DNA from: Salinicoccus sp. UBA3372
Lineage (GTDB): Bacteria > Bacillota > Bacilli > Staphylococcales > Salinicoccaceae
Reading direction: 5' to 3'
Assembly (NCBI GenBank): GCA_002360325.1
Contig: DEQG01000067.1
Span: 6,416-12,026, forward strand
Length of the DNA stretch: 5,611 bases
Below the pieces are notes generated by a model that had not been told where the DNA came from, did no database searches, and worked only from the letters and a program-made list of their open reading frames with translations. Every line of letters starts with the position of its first letter. Position 1 is the stretch's first letter. Shown here piece after piece: positions 1 through 5,611 of the stretch. The translations under genes were made by a program, and so were the position numbers.

Positions 1-899
1 TGCTGGGTGTCTGCTGCAACATAGTCCCCGACAGGTTTATCCAATCCTTCCGTCAATGGTACGGATGTCCGGTCTTCTAAATCGTGAAGTATGAGCTCAG
101 CATGTGTGGCATTCTCGAACTCACGGCCAAGATGGGTCATCAGCATATATTTGCCGTCCGGGCTGACATCCGTTTTTATGACATATCCTTCACCTTTGAC
201 GATCTCCTCACTGTTTCCATTTCCTTTTTTGATGAACAGCCTCTGTGAAAAGTTAAAGTCCCTGTCTTCACTCTCATCGGATGAAAAGATAACCGTATCC
301 CCGCCTGCCCCTGCATGCAGAGTGTAGTTCTCCTCTCCTGAAAAGAGTGTGGTCACATCTTTCGTTTCCAGATCCACAGACTTGACCGACTGGTATTTCT
401 CTTTAAGCAGCCCGACACTGTCCGCTTTATATTTCATGCGGTCAATAATGACCGGTTCAGGAAATTTCTCCTTATCTTCCTGTTCCCCCGGTCCGTCCTT
501 TTCGTCTTCCGTCAACGGCTCGCCGGATACATGGTAGTATATCTTTCCACCGTCCTTTGAGAACAACGCACTGTTAACGCCATCCTTCTCACGGGTCAGC
601 TGCTCCCTTTCCCCGCCGTCCAGGCTGATGAGAAAAATCTGCGGTTTATCATGCTCACCTTTTGCAATAAATAAAGACCGTCCGCCCGTCGGAGAATGCA
701 CCACATTCGAAATACGTTCTTTCTTATAACTGAGCTGCCTGTTCTCCTTTCCGTCGAACATAAACAGGTTCGTCACATAGTCATTGGATTTCTCATCCAG
801 ATAAGTCACTGAATATGTAACGCCCACGCCGCCTGGAATCACTGCAGGCGTTGAAACGGACTTTATTTTAAATATGTCTTTGATTTCAACTTTTGACAC
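1..899 (-). CDS. S9 family (prolyl oligopeptidase-type) peptidase, N-terminal part, cut by window edge
   Basis: This is the amino-terminal 299 residues of a serine peptidase of the S9 family (acylaminoacyl-peptidase/YuxL-like), probably cytoplasmic since no signal peptide is seen. The visible part is the beta-propeller that in this family gates access to the active site. It shows TolB/WD-like blades: IFLISLDGGEREQLT at about 88-102, FSKDGGKIYYH at about 113-123 and VSPDGKYMLM at about 245-254. The segment PVIIDRMKYKADSVGLL (about 149-165) matches the conserved RLxYKxDGxGF stretch of bacterial S9 peptidases. Family members are about 600-680 residues long, so the alpha/beta-hydrolase domain with Ser-Asp-His lies beyond position 1 and cannot be checked. 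The start is GTG at 899-897, chosen because AAGGGGG sits 6 nt upstream. An in-frame ATG at 917-915 has no comparable site. An acidic stretch at about 131-145 (Asp/Glu/Lys/Gly) looks like a propeller loop. Family call firm; substrate unknown. Confidence 0.85.
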   Translation of the reverse strand, partial: MSKVEIKDIFKIKSVSTPAVIPGGVGVTYSVTYLDEKSNDYVTNLFMFDGKENRQLSYKKERISNVVHSPTGGRSLFIAKGEHDKPQIFLISLDGGEREQLTREKDGVNSALFSKDGGKIYYHVSGEPLTEDEKDGPGEQEDKEKFPEPVIIDRMKYKADSVGLLKEKYQSVKSVDLETKDVTTLFSGEENYTLHAGAGGDTVIFSSDESEDRDFNFSQRLFIKKGNGNSEEIVKGEGYVIKTDVSPDGKYMLMTHLGREFENATHAELILHDLEDRTSVPLTEGLDKPVGDYVAADTQ

Positions 900-905
900 A
901 AAAAT

Positions 906-912
906 CCCCCTT
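906..912 (-). promoter_or_regulatory. Ribosome binding site of the S9 peptidase gene (AAGGGGG)
   Basis: On the minus strand AAGGGGG is followed by a 6-nt spacer (ATTTTT) and then GTG. It decides the start in favour of GTG at 899 over the in-frame ATG at 917, which it follows. It is also the 3' arm of the hairpin at 905-948, so the site would be hidden in any transcript carrying the whole hairpin. Confidence 0.75.
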
Positions 913-926
913 ATCATGTTTTCTTC

Positions 927-935
927 ATTTTAACA
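927..935 (-). promoter_or_regulatory. Possible extended -10 promoter for the S9 peptidase gene
   Basis: TGTTAAAAT on the minus strand is a TG-N extension plus TAAAAT (5 of 6 to TATAAT). No good -35 box is seen 16-18 nt upstream (CTCAAA is the best). Transcription would start near 920, giving a leader of about 21 nt that still carries AAGGGGG but lacks the 5' arm of the hairpin. It is the only -10-like element between the two genes. This is inference from a short motif in AT-rich DNA. Confidence 0.3.
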
Positions 936-967
936 TTAATAAGGGAGATATTTGAGCGATAAGCCAG

Positions 968-1945
968 TCATCCGTTCAGGCACTGTGAAATCTTCTCCAT
1001 CCCTTCTGTAATTCGCGGACCGGGCCTTGTGATGATGTCAGGGTCCACTGCACACTGTCTGTCTTCGGATTTTATTGTCATATTTTCAATTCCCGGGAAT
1101 TCTGCCACTTCCTTATTCAGTCCGTCCGTATCCACACCGCTGACTGATATTATATAGTCGGGATTCCTCTCTATCAGACTTTCCATACTGACACTTGTAA
1201 AACCGGTCAGATCGCCGAATGCGTTATCGACATTCACTTTATCCAGTACATCATTTAAAAAAGTATCAGCCCCGGTAGTATAGATTTCAGGGCTTCTGCC
1301 GATCTGTATGACTGCATCGTGGGATTCTCCGTCAACCGGGCTGTCCTGCTTTCCGGCGATTTCTTCTATATCCTCGTTTAAGACTGCTGCGGCTTCATCC
1401 GCCTGATCAGTCTCTCCGATGAATTGCCCGATTTCCATAATGGTTCCGGGTATTCCTTCGACCGTTTCCACTTCTTCCACATAGAGCACTTGTGCACCCG
1501 TCTCTTCTGCAATCTGTTCCAGAACACTTTCATGCATTGCACGGGAGGATTCATGGGAAAGTATATGCGTCGGCTCCAATGCCAGCAGCTGTTCGATATC
1601 AAATTCAAATGCATCAAGCTTCTCTACATCCGGATCTTCGGCAAGTGCCTCAGGATATGTATCCACGGTGGTCAGACCGACGATATCATCATTCATATCC
1701 ATGGCATGCAGTATTTCCGTATTGCTCGGAACCAGCGACACTATCCGTTTTTCATCAGAAAAAGACTCCGAGCTGTTTAGCTCAGAGCCTGCGTCGCTGC
1801 TTAAATCTGAATCAGAGGATGTCGGCTCCTGCTGTTCCGAAAAATCATTTTGTTGCTGTTGTTGTTGCTGCATCATCATCATACCGCAGCCGGACAGGTT
1901 CATGATCAGAAAAATCATGACCAGCGGCTTCAAAACTTTCTTCAC
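968..1945 (-). CDS. BtuF/FhuD-like ABC-transporter substrate-binding lipoprotein
   Basis: A 325-residue surface lipoprotein of the class III periplasmic binding protein fold (PF01497), which captures corrinoids, haem or iron-siderophores for an ABC importer. Residues 2-19 form a signal peptide (Lys-Lys, then a hydrophobic core) ending in the lipobox LSGC, with Cys20 the lipidation site. Directly after it come Gly, four Met and seven Gln, then a Ser/Asp/Glu-rich tether to about residue 65. The binding domain opens with RIVSLVPSNTEIL (67-79) and GLTTVDTYPEA (90-100), has the lobe-2 segment MESLIERNPDYIISVSG (254-270) and closes with RPGPRITEGMEKI (307-319), all typical of BtuF-like proteins. 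Cys298 and Cys322 are the only other cysteines and could form a disulfide. The start is GTG at 1945 with AGGAG 7 nt upstream; the ATG at 1947 is followed at once by TGA. It lies 18 nt after argS, so it is probably co-transcribed. No permease or ATPase gene is in view, so the ligand is unknown. Confidence 0.88.
   Translation of the reverse strand: MKKVLKPLVMIFLIMNLSGCGMMMMQQQQQQQNDFSEQQEPTSSDSDLSSDAGSELNSSESFSDEKRIVSLVPSNTEILHAMDMNDDIVGLTTVDTYPEALAEDPDVEKLDAFEFDIEQLLALEPTHILSHESSRAMHESVLEQIAEETGAQVLYVEEVETVEGIPGTIMEIGQFIGETDQADEAAAVLNEDIEEIAGKQDSPVDGESHDAVIQIGRSPEIYTTGADTFLNDVLDKVNVDNAFGDLTGFTSVSMESLIERNPDYIISVSGVDTDGLNKEVAEFPGIENMTIKSEDRQCAVDPDIITRPGPRITEGMEKISQCLNG
1850..1882 (-). repeat. 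In-frame triplet repeat, (ATG)4(CAR)7, coding Met4-Gln7
   Basis: On the coding strand four ATG codons (1882-1871) are followed by seven Gln codons in the order CAG CAA CAA CAA CAG CAA CAA (1870-1850). The tract starts two residues after the lipidated Cys20 and lies in the tether, not in the folded domain. Changes in repeat number would add or remove whole residues without shifting the frame. Confidence 0.9.
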
Positions 1946-1952
1946 ATTAACA

Positions 1953-1957
1953 CTCCT
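1953..1957 (-). promoter_or_regulatory. Ribosome binding site of the lipoprotein gene (AGGAG)
   Basis: AGGAG lies in the 18-nt gap after the argS stop codon, with a 7-nt spacer (TGTTAAT) to GTG at 1945. It fixes the GTG as the start. The overlapping ATG two bases earlier reads ATG TGA and cannot be used. Confidence 0.75.
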
Positions 1958-1963
1958 AAGTGA

Positions 1964-3610
1964 TTACATTTTTTCCGGTGCTGAAACACCGACTAGCTTA
2001 AGTGCGTTTTGTAATGTTTGTCTGACTGCCTCAATCATTAATAAATATGCTTTTGTTTTATCTTCGTCATCGCTGAGTACTTTTTCAGCATTGTAGAACT
2101 TATGGAAAGCACTCGCAAGTTCCTGGATATAAGTCGCAATTCTGTGTGTCGCACGGTGTTGCGCAGAACCTTTGACGATATTCGGGAATGCAGCCATCTT
2201 CTTGATCAGATCCAGTGCCTGTTCATTCATGATGCCCGAGACATCTGCATTTTCATCGACTTCATGTCCCGATTCTTTCGCCTGTCTCAAAATACTGCAG
2301 ATTCTTGCATGTGCGTACTGCGCATAGTATACAGGGTTATCACTCGATTCCGATTTTGCCAGGTCCATATCAAAATCAAGATGGGAATCCGAACTTCTCA
2401 TCGTCAGGAAATAACGGCAGGCATCGACACCGATTGTATCGATCAGTTCACGGAGCGTCACCGCTTTGCCTGTACGTTTGCTCATCTTGACCTCTTCACC
2501 ATTTTCAATCAGACGGACCATCTGCATAATTTTAATTTCAAGCATCTCCGGATCTTTGCCGAGTGCACCGAGAGAACCTTTCAGACGCTGGATGTAGCCA
2601 TGGTGGTCAGCGCCAAAAATGTTGATCAGCTTATCGAAGTCTCTCTCCACCTTATCATAATGATAGGCGATGTCCGGCATCAGGTAAGTGTATGTGCCGT
2701 CACTTTTACGCAGCACGCGGTCTTTGTCATCACCGAAGTCGGTTGTACGGAGCCACAGGGCGCCGTCCGCTTCAAATGTGTAGCCGTTCTCTGTCATAAC
2801 ATCAAGTGCCGCATTCACTTCTTTAGTTTCATAAAGTGATGTTTCACTGAACCAGTTGTCGAAGTTGACATTGAAATCATCAAGGTCTTTCTTCAGCTTC
2901 TCCATCTCATAGTCCACACCAAGTTTTCTGAACATCACGATACGGTCCTCTTTTGTCGTGTCGATGAGCTCCGGAGACTCTTTGGCAATCTTTTGGCCGA
3001 TATTCTGAATGTCTTTACCCATATAGCCATCTTCCGGCATTACCATTTCCTGCCCCCGGGCTTCCAGGTAGCGGGCATCAATGGACAAAGCCAGATTATC
3101 GATCTGATTTCCCGCATCATTGATGTAGTATTCACGTTCCACATCATGTCCCGCAAAATCCATTATGTTGGCAAGAGTGTCTCCGACACTCGCATTTCTT
3201 GCATGTCCGATATGCAGATCTCCGGTCGGGTTCGCACTGACAAATTCTATGAGTACCTTTTCCTTCACTTCCGGTGTCGAGCGGCCGAAGTTTTCACCCT
3301 GCTCCATCACCTGCGGAATAACCTGTGTCACTGATGATTCATCCATGAAGAAGTTTATAAATCCAGGGCCTGCAATCTCGACAGATTTAATGCTGGCTGC
3401 TGATTCGTCCAGATGTTCGATGATCGATGCCGCTATGTCCCTCGGATTTTTCTTCGCCTGCCTAGTCAATGTCATTGCAATATTCGAAGAAAAATCTCCG
3501 TTCGCTTTATCTTTAGGTGTTTCAATTTTAATGTCGGGCATCTCAGATACTATCCCGGACTTTTTCACTGCCTTTTCCAGCTCTTCTGACAATCCAGCTT
3601 TTAAATTCAT
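1964..3610 (-). CDS. argS: Arginyl-tRNA synthetase
   Basis: ArgS is a cytoplasmic class I aminoacyl-tRNA synthetase that charges tRNA-Arg with arginine using ATP. It is 548 residues from the start chosen here, within the usual range for bacterial ArgS. The N-terminal Add-1 domain (about 1-85) ends in [10 protein letters not shown]. The catalytic domain carries [15 protein letters not shown] with HIGH at 133-136, YINDAGNQ at about 162-169, [12 protein letters not shown] at about 333-344 and the KMSKR signature at 375-379. The C-terminal helical DALR anticodon-binding domain begins near [15 protein letters not shown] (about 425-439) and ends with the conserved [10 protein letters not shown]. 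Two ATG codons are adjacent (3613 and 3610). I chose 3610 because GAGGG at 3621-3617 is 6 nt from it but only 3 nt from the other; starting at 3613 adds one Met. The preceding stop TGA (3612-3610) overlaps the start, so translation is probably coupled to ywiB. No T-box is seen upstream. The frame is intact. Confidence 0.97.
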   Translation of the reverse strand: MNLKAGLSEELEKAVKKSGIVSEMPDIKIETPKDKANGDFSSNIAMTLTRQAKKNPRDIAASIIEHLDESAASIKSVEIAGPGFINFFMDESSVTQVIPQVMEQGENFGRSTPEVKEKVLIEFVSANPTGDLHIGHARNASVGDTLANIMDFAGHDVEREYYINDAGNQIDNLALSIDARYLEARGQEMVMPEDGYMGKDIQNIGQKIAKESPELIDTTKEDRIVMFRKLGVDYEMEKLKKDLDDFNVNFDNWFSETSLYETKEVNAALDVMTENGYTFEADGALWLRTTDFGDDKDRVLRKSDGTYTYLMPDIAYHYDKVERDFDKLINIFGADHHGYIQRLKGSLGALGKDPEMLEIKIMQMVRLIENGEEVKMSKRTGKAVTLRELIDTIGVDACRYFLTMRSSDSHLDFDMDLAKSESSDNPVYYAQYAHARICSILRQAKESGHEVDENADVSGIMNEQALDLIKKMAAFPNIVKGSAQHRATHRIATYIQELASAFHKFYNAEKVLSDDEDKTKAYLLMIEAVRQTLQNALKLVGVSAPEKM

Positions 3611-4011
3611 CATTGACCCTCGCTCTCTAATTTATATTGGTATCTGCCTAATAATTGACCTTGTTCAAACAATTCATAGTCAATAGAAATCTCATTCTCC
3701 AAAGCTATAATTTCGTGGGTGTATATTGTGAAATGATGCCTTCCGGCAGGTGATTCATAAAATGTATCCGTTTCTCTGCCTTCGGCAAAATGGAAATTCA
3801 TGTTCACTACGCCACTTCTTTTAATTTTGATAAAATCATCATTGATTCTTAATGTTACATCCAGTTCATGCGCGTCCATCTGCTCCCTGTATTTCAAATA
3901 ACGGTCCCGCTTAAAAATCTCCGTCACTCCGACCTCCTGGGAGAAGGACTGCTTTTCATCGTTCATATTAAATTTTTGAGTGAGTAAAAACCTCAATTTT
4001 TCATCCTTCAT
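3610..4011 (-). CDS. ywiB: DUF1934 (YwiB-like) beta-barrel protein
   Basis: A 133-residue protein of the DUF1934/YwiB family, whose molecular function is not established. Known members are small calycin-like beta-barrels. Family traits visible here are the alternating beta-strand pattern, [19 protein letters not shown] at about 61-79, the [13 protein letters not shown] strand pair at about 86-98, and a terminal strand pair with [17 protein letters not shown] at about 111-127. There is no signal peptide or membrane segment, so it is presumably cytoplasmic. The ATG at 4011 is preceded by AGGTGA (4021-4016). The gene is first in an operon with argS, and its TGA stop overlaps the argS start. The ywiB-argS pairing is known from Bacillus and related Firmicutes, which supports the family call despite its short length. 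A link to arginine charging is suggested only by position. Confidence 0.85.
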   Translation of the reverse strand: MKDEKLRFLLTQKFNMNDEKQSFSQEVGVTEIFKRDRYLKYREQMDAHELDVTLRINDDFIKIKRSGVVNMNFHFAEGRETDTFYESPAGRHHFTIYTHEIIALENEISIDYELFEQGQLLGRYQYKLESEGQ

Positions 4012-4034
4012 ACAATCACCTGCAAGTAAGGTAA

Positions 4035-4043
4035 ATTATAACA
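4035..4043 (-). promoter_or_regulatory. Extended -10 promoter for the ywiB-argS-lipoprotein operon
   Basis: TGTTATAAT on the minus strand is a perfect TATAAT with a TG-N extension, 24 nt upstream of the ywiB ATG. The -35 region at 16-17 nt spacing is poor (CTCTTT), as is common for extended -10 promoters; a TTGTAA is present but only 12 nt away. Transcription would start near 4028, giving a leader of about 17 nt. It lies 30 nt beyond the terminator of the upstream unit. No room remains for a long riboswitch-type leader from this start. Confidence 0.6.
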
Positions 4044-4073
4044 TATTCACAGTTACAAAGAGATTATAAATGC

Positions 4074-4099
4074 AAAAAAGACAGGGAGTTACCCTGTCT
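4074..4099 (-). terminator. Intrinsic terminator of the HD-protein/ywhD unit
   Basis: On the minus strand AGACAGGG and CCCTGTCT arms form a perfect 8-bp stem (4099-4092 with 4086-4079) around a 5-nt loop, followed by a run of six T (4079-4074). There is no T run on the other side, so it acts only on minus-strand transcripts. It lies 110 nt after the ywhD stop codon and just before the ywiB promoter, separating the two transcription units. Confidence 0.85.
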
Positions 4100-4109
4100 G
4101 AGTGTCCTA

Positions 4110-4126
4110 GTTATATTTTATATAAC
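4110..4126. repeat. Short AT-rich palindrome in the ywhD-ywiB intergenic region
   Basis: GTTATAT and ATATAAC form a perfect 7-bp inverted repeat around TTT. It sits in a very AT-rich part of the 198-nt intergenic region, 10 nt from the terminator. It could be an operator or a weak RNA hairpin 5' of the terminator; the sequence alone does not say which. The rest of 4127-4209 holds no gene that I can support, only AT-rich DNA with promoter-like words on both strands. Confidence 0.45.
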
Positions 4127-4209
4127 TATATAGTATTTTATAGTCGTTTGACGAAATCTGCAAGCATCATTTATAAAAGTCTTATTTTAGACAAATTCGA
4201 ACTGTGATT

Positions 4210-4734
4210 TTAATCGTCTTTCATGACTTCTTTCAGTTTCTCCGAATTCTCCCACATCTCAGGGTTATGATTCATTAAAAATTTCTTCAATGAACTCCTG
4301 CTCTTCTGATCCATTTCGTCTATGATGATGTGTCCTTTCATGGAACGGTCCATCTGATTGACGTGTTCATGCATCATCTTATAGCCGCGTTTTTTCGTCT
4401 TATTGATCATCTCGTAACATGAAGTGACACCTTCATAGACCGGGCCGCCCTTAGTTCTTTCAACTGTCACCCAGACGAGCCAGAACTCTCTTTGGCCTTC
4501 CCCTTTCGGTTCCTCGATATCATTGACCCATTTTACACGTCTTTCCACATCAGCGCGTCCATGCAGTCCGCCGATATCGATGAAAGTTTCCTGTGTATCA
4601 ATATCGATATAGACAGGCGCGACGTTTTCCACACTGATTGCCCCGAAGTTCTGGCCTTTGTGGCCGGTCAATGGGTCGTCCTTAATAATATTAAACTGAA
4701 AACCCGGTTTCTTTTTGCTGGAATCATTCGACAT
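4210..4734 (-). CDS. ywhD: YwhD family protein
   Basis: A 174-residue protein matching the Bacilli-restricted YwhD family in length and sequence, recognised from segments such as FNIIKDDPLTGHKG (about 14-27), YIDIDTQETFIDIGGLHGRA (42-61), REFWLVWVTVER (82-93) and GGPVYEGVTSCYEMI (96-110). The biochemical function of the family is unknown. The protein is hydrophilic with a Lys-rich, acidic C-terminus and no signal peptide or membrane helix, so it is probably cytoplasmic. The ATG at 4734 is 12 nt after the stop codon of the HD-domain gene. Its ribosome binding site AGGAG (4748-4744) overlaps that stop, with a 9-nt spacer, and an AGGA at 4742-4739 lies closer. It is therefore very likely co-transcribed and perhaps translationally coupled with the HD protein. 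It is the last gene of its unit, followed by the terminator at 4099-4074. Confidence 0.85.
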   Translation of the reverse strand: MSNDSSKKKPGFQFNIIKDDPLTGHKGQNFGAISVENVAPVYIDIDTQETFIDIGGLHGRADVERRVKWVNDIEEPKGEGQREFWLVWVTVERTKGGPVYEGVTSCYEMINKTKKRGYKMMHEHVNQMDRSMKGHIIIDEMDQKSRSSLKKFLMNHNPEMWENSEKLKEVMKDD

Positions 4735-4746
4735 TTTATCCTGCTC

Positions 4747-5611
4747 CTATGCTAATTGATTCAAAATATTTATTATTTCACCTTTAATTTCAAGGTCTTT
4801 AATCGCTAATATCTTCTCTTTTGGATAATATAACTTCGACTCCATACGGTGGACACCTGTAATGGAATGGATGATTGCAGACTGGCTGCTGATTTCACGC
4901 AGTTCGCCGTTACTTTTTTGAAGGTGGATCGGTTTACGATTATTATTTGTCCCCGGACGGTCATAATCATACGGCAGATCAGAGAAAGAATCGCTGAAAA
5001 AGTAGTATTCAGGGTCAATGCCCGCTTTTTTAAACAAATCTTCCAGTTCACTTTTAGTTATATAGGAACCGTCAAACGGCAAATACTTAAACAGTTCGCG
5101 GTTAACAAAACGGTTGGCAAGATCCGACAGGATTTCATCATCTTCATGAATCCATTCCTGAAGATAGAAATTGACAACCATTTCATCCAGCCGCAGGTAA
5201 TCATGGACTGTGACATCCTCTTCGAAGAAGGGGATGAAATACTTTGGTGCCTGTTTAAATGTGTGGCCGTTTTCATGCAGATACTTAGCCCGCCTCAAAG
5301 CGAGGTTCAACAGTACTTCCCCGCCTCTTGATACCGGGTGGAAATAGACCTGCCAGTACATCTGATAACGGCTCATCAAGTAATCTTCTACGGCATGCAT
5401 GCCGCTTTCTTTTATGATGACTTCTTCTTTCGTCGGCCGCATGACACGCAGTATCCGTTCCATATCGAATTGACCGTAGCTGACACCTGTATAGTAGGAG
5501 TCACGCTGAAGATAATCCATACGGTCTGCATCTATCTGGCTGGATATCATACTGATGACCAGCTTATTCTCATGTGTCTGATCGATTACCTGTGCCACCT
5601 GCAGAGGGAAA
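4747..5611 (-). CDS. YwfO-like HD-domain phosphohydrolase (COG1078), C-terminal part, cut by window edge
   Basis: The last 287 residues of an HD-superfamily nucleotide phosphohydrolase of the SAMHD1/YwfO group, open through the right edge of the window. Relatives such as Enterococcus faecalis EF1143 are dNTP triphosphohydrolases, so a role in trimming dNTP pools is likely but inferred. The visible fragment begins FPLQVAQVID; DADRMDYLQRD (fragment residues 27-37) aligns with DVDKWDYFARD of SAMHD1 and contains the last metal-binding Asp of the HD site (Asp29). YYTGVSYGQFDMERILR follows at about 39-55. The first His, the HD pair and allosteric residues lie off the window. The C-terminal half has RYQMYWQVYFHPVSRGGEVLL (about 77-97) and the family's YDYDRPG...KPIHLQKSNGELREIS region (about 216-242). 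Family members are about 430 residues, so roughly 140 are missing. A GTG at 5598 is an internal Val codon rather than the start, because the conserved frame continues upstream of it. Confidence 0.9.
   Translation of the reverse strand, partial: FPLQVAQVIDQTHENKLVISMISSQIDADRMDYLQRDSYYTGVSYGQFDMERILRVMRPTKEEVIIKESGMHAVEDYLMSRYQMYWQVYFHPVSRGGEVLLNLALRRAKYLHENGHTFKQAPKYFIPFFEEDVTVHDYLRLDEMVVNFYLQEWIHEDDEILSDLANRFVNRELFKYLPFDGSYITKSELEDLFKKAGIDPEYYFFSDSFSDLPYDYDRPGTNNNRKPIHLQKSNGELREISSQSAIIHSITGVHRMESKLYYPKEKILAIKDLEIKGEIINILNQLA

Larger units (their letters stand above)
900..948 (-). terminator. Probable intrinsic terminator of the ywiB-argS-lipoprotein operon
   Basis: On the minus strand, TCTCCCTTAT (948-939) pairs with ATAAGGGGGA (914-905): ten base pairs including one G-U. 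A second small helix, ATGTT (936-932) with AACAT (920-916), stacks inside it. The stem is followed at once by five T (904-900). It begins 19 nt after the lipoprotein stop codon, the usual place for an intrinsic terminator. The plus strand has no T run after the stem, so it would act only in the minus direction. Oddly, the T run ends right at the GTG start of the next gene and the 3' arm contains that gene's ribosome binding site. The structure was drawn by eye; stability was not computed. Confidence 0.55.

Noticed and set aside
91..537. Plus-strand frames in the first 540 bases
   Set aside because: They are Ser/Pro-rich shadows opposite the S9 peptidase propeller, whose minus-strand frame is open without a break from 899 to the window edge and has clear family motifs.
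915..917. In-frame ATG upstream of the S9 peptidase GTG as the true start
   Set aside because: It would add six residues (MIRGIF) but has no good ribosome binding site before it, whereas AAGGGGG is ideally placed for the GTG at 899.
1668..2096. Plus-strand frame with a run of cysteines and isoleucines
   Set aside because: The Cys/Ile run is only the reverse reading of the Gln/Met codon repeat in the lipoprotein gene. The frame crosses the lipoprotein-argS junction and has no support of its own.
2102..2839. Long plus-strand open frame of 245 codons opposite argS
   Set aside because: It lies wholly antisense to the well-conserved argS, has no ribosome binding site before its ATG and its translation shows no recognisable domain. 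It is a shadow of argS codon use, as is the frame at 3165-3686.
4012..4130. T-box leader controlling argS
   Set aside because: Synthetase genes in Firmicutes are often under T-box control, and a terminator precedes this operon. However, no T-box core (GGGTGGNACCGCG-like) or specifier-loop sequence is visible, and the likely start site lies downstream of the hairpin. The hairpin is better read as the terminator of the ywhD unit.
4119..4155. Minus-strand promoter TTGCAG-17 nt-TAAAAT upstream of the terminator hairpin, which could make an attenuated leader
   Set aside because: The -35 box matches only 3 of 6, and the perfect extended -10 at 4043-4035 is a simpler promoter for ywiB. Kept only as a weak possibility.

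Overview
The window reads as a stretch of core chromosome from a low-to-moderate GC Gram-positive bacterium of the Bacilli. Staphylococcaceae is the most likely family, and a halotolerant relative such as Salinicoccus or Jeotgalicoccus is my best guess. The reasons are AGGAG/AAGGGGG-type ribosome binding sites, a lipobox lipoprotein, and the genes YwfO-like HD protein, YwhD, YwiB (DUF1934) and ArgS, all of which are Bacilli families. Several proteins are rich in Asp and Glu. The genus is inference. All six genes lie on the minus strand, so transcription runs from high to low coordinates.

Region by region, in transcription order: (1) 5611-4747, the C-terminal 287 residues of a YwfO-type HD-domain nucleotide phosphohydrolase, entering from the right edge. 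(2) 4734-4210, ywhD, 12 nt downstream and probably in the same transcript. (3) 4209-4012, a 198-nt AT-rich intergenic region. It holds a small palindrome, a minus-strand intrinsic terminator (4099-4074) that closes the HD-ywhD unit, and an extended -10 promoter (4043-4035) that opens the next one. (4) 4011-3610, ywiB/DUF1934, whose stop codon overlaps the argS start. (5) 3610-1964, complete argS. (6) 1945-968, an orphan BtuF/FhuD-like substrate-binding lipoprotein 18 nt after argS, with a Met4-Gln7 repeat directly behind its lipidated cysteine. (7) 967-900, a hairpin followed by five U. It looks like the terminator of the ywiB-argS-lipoprotein operon, but it also contains the ribosome binding site of the next gene. 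(8) 899-1, the N-terminal 299 residues of an S9 (prolyl oligopeptidase-type) serine peptidase, running off the left edge before its catalytic domain.

Functionally this is housekeeping: nucleotide-pool control (HD protein), arginine charging of tRNA (ArgS), uptake of a metal chelate or corrinoid (lipoprotein) and peptide turnover (S9 peptidase). I found no mobile element, CRISPR array, RNA gene or phage gene, and no new defence or biosynthetic system. The most interesting points are the terminator/RBS overlap with a possible promoter in its loop at 900-948, and the triplet-repeat tract in the lipoprotein at 1850-1882. No gene-free stretch exceeds 300 bases.
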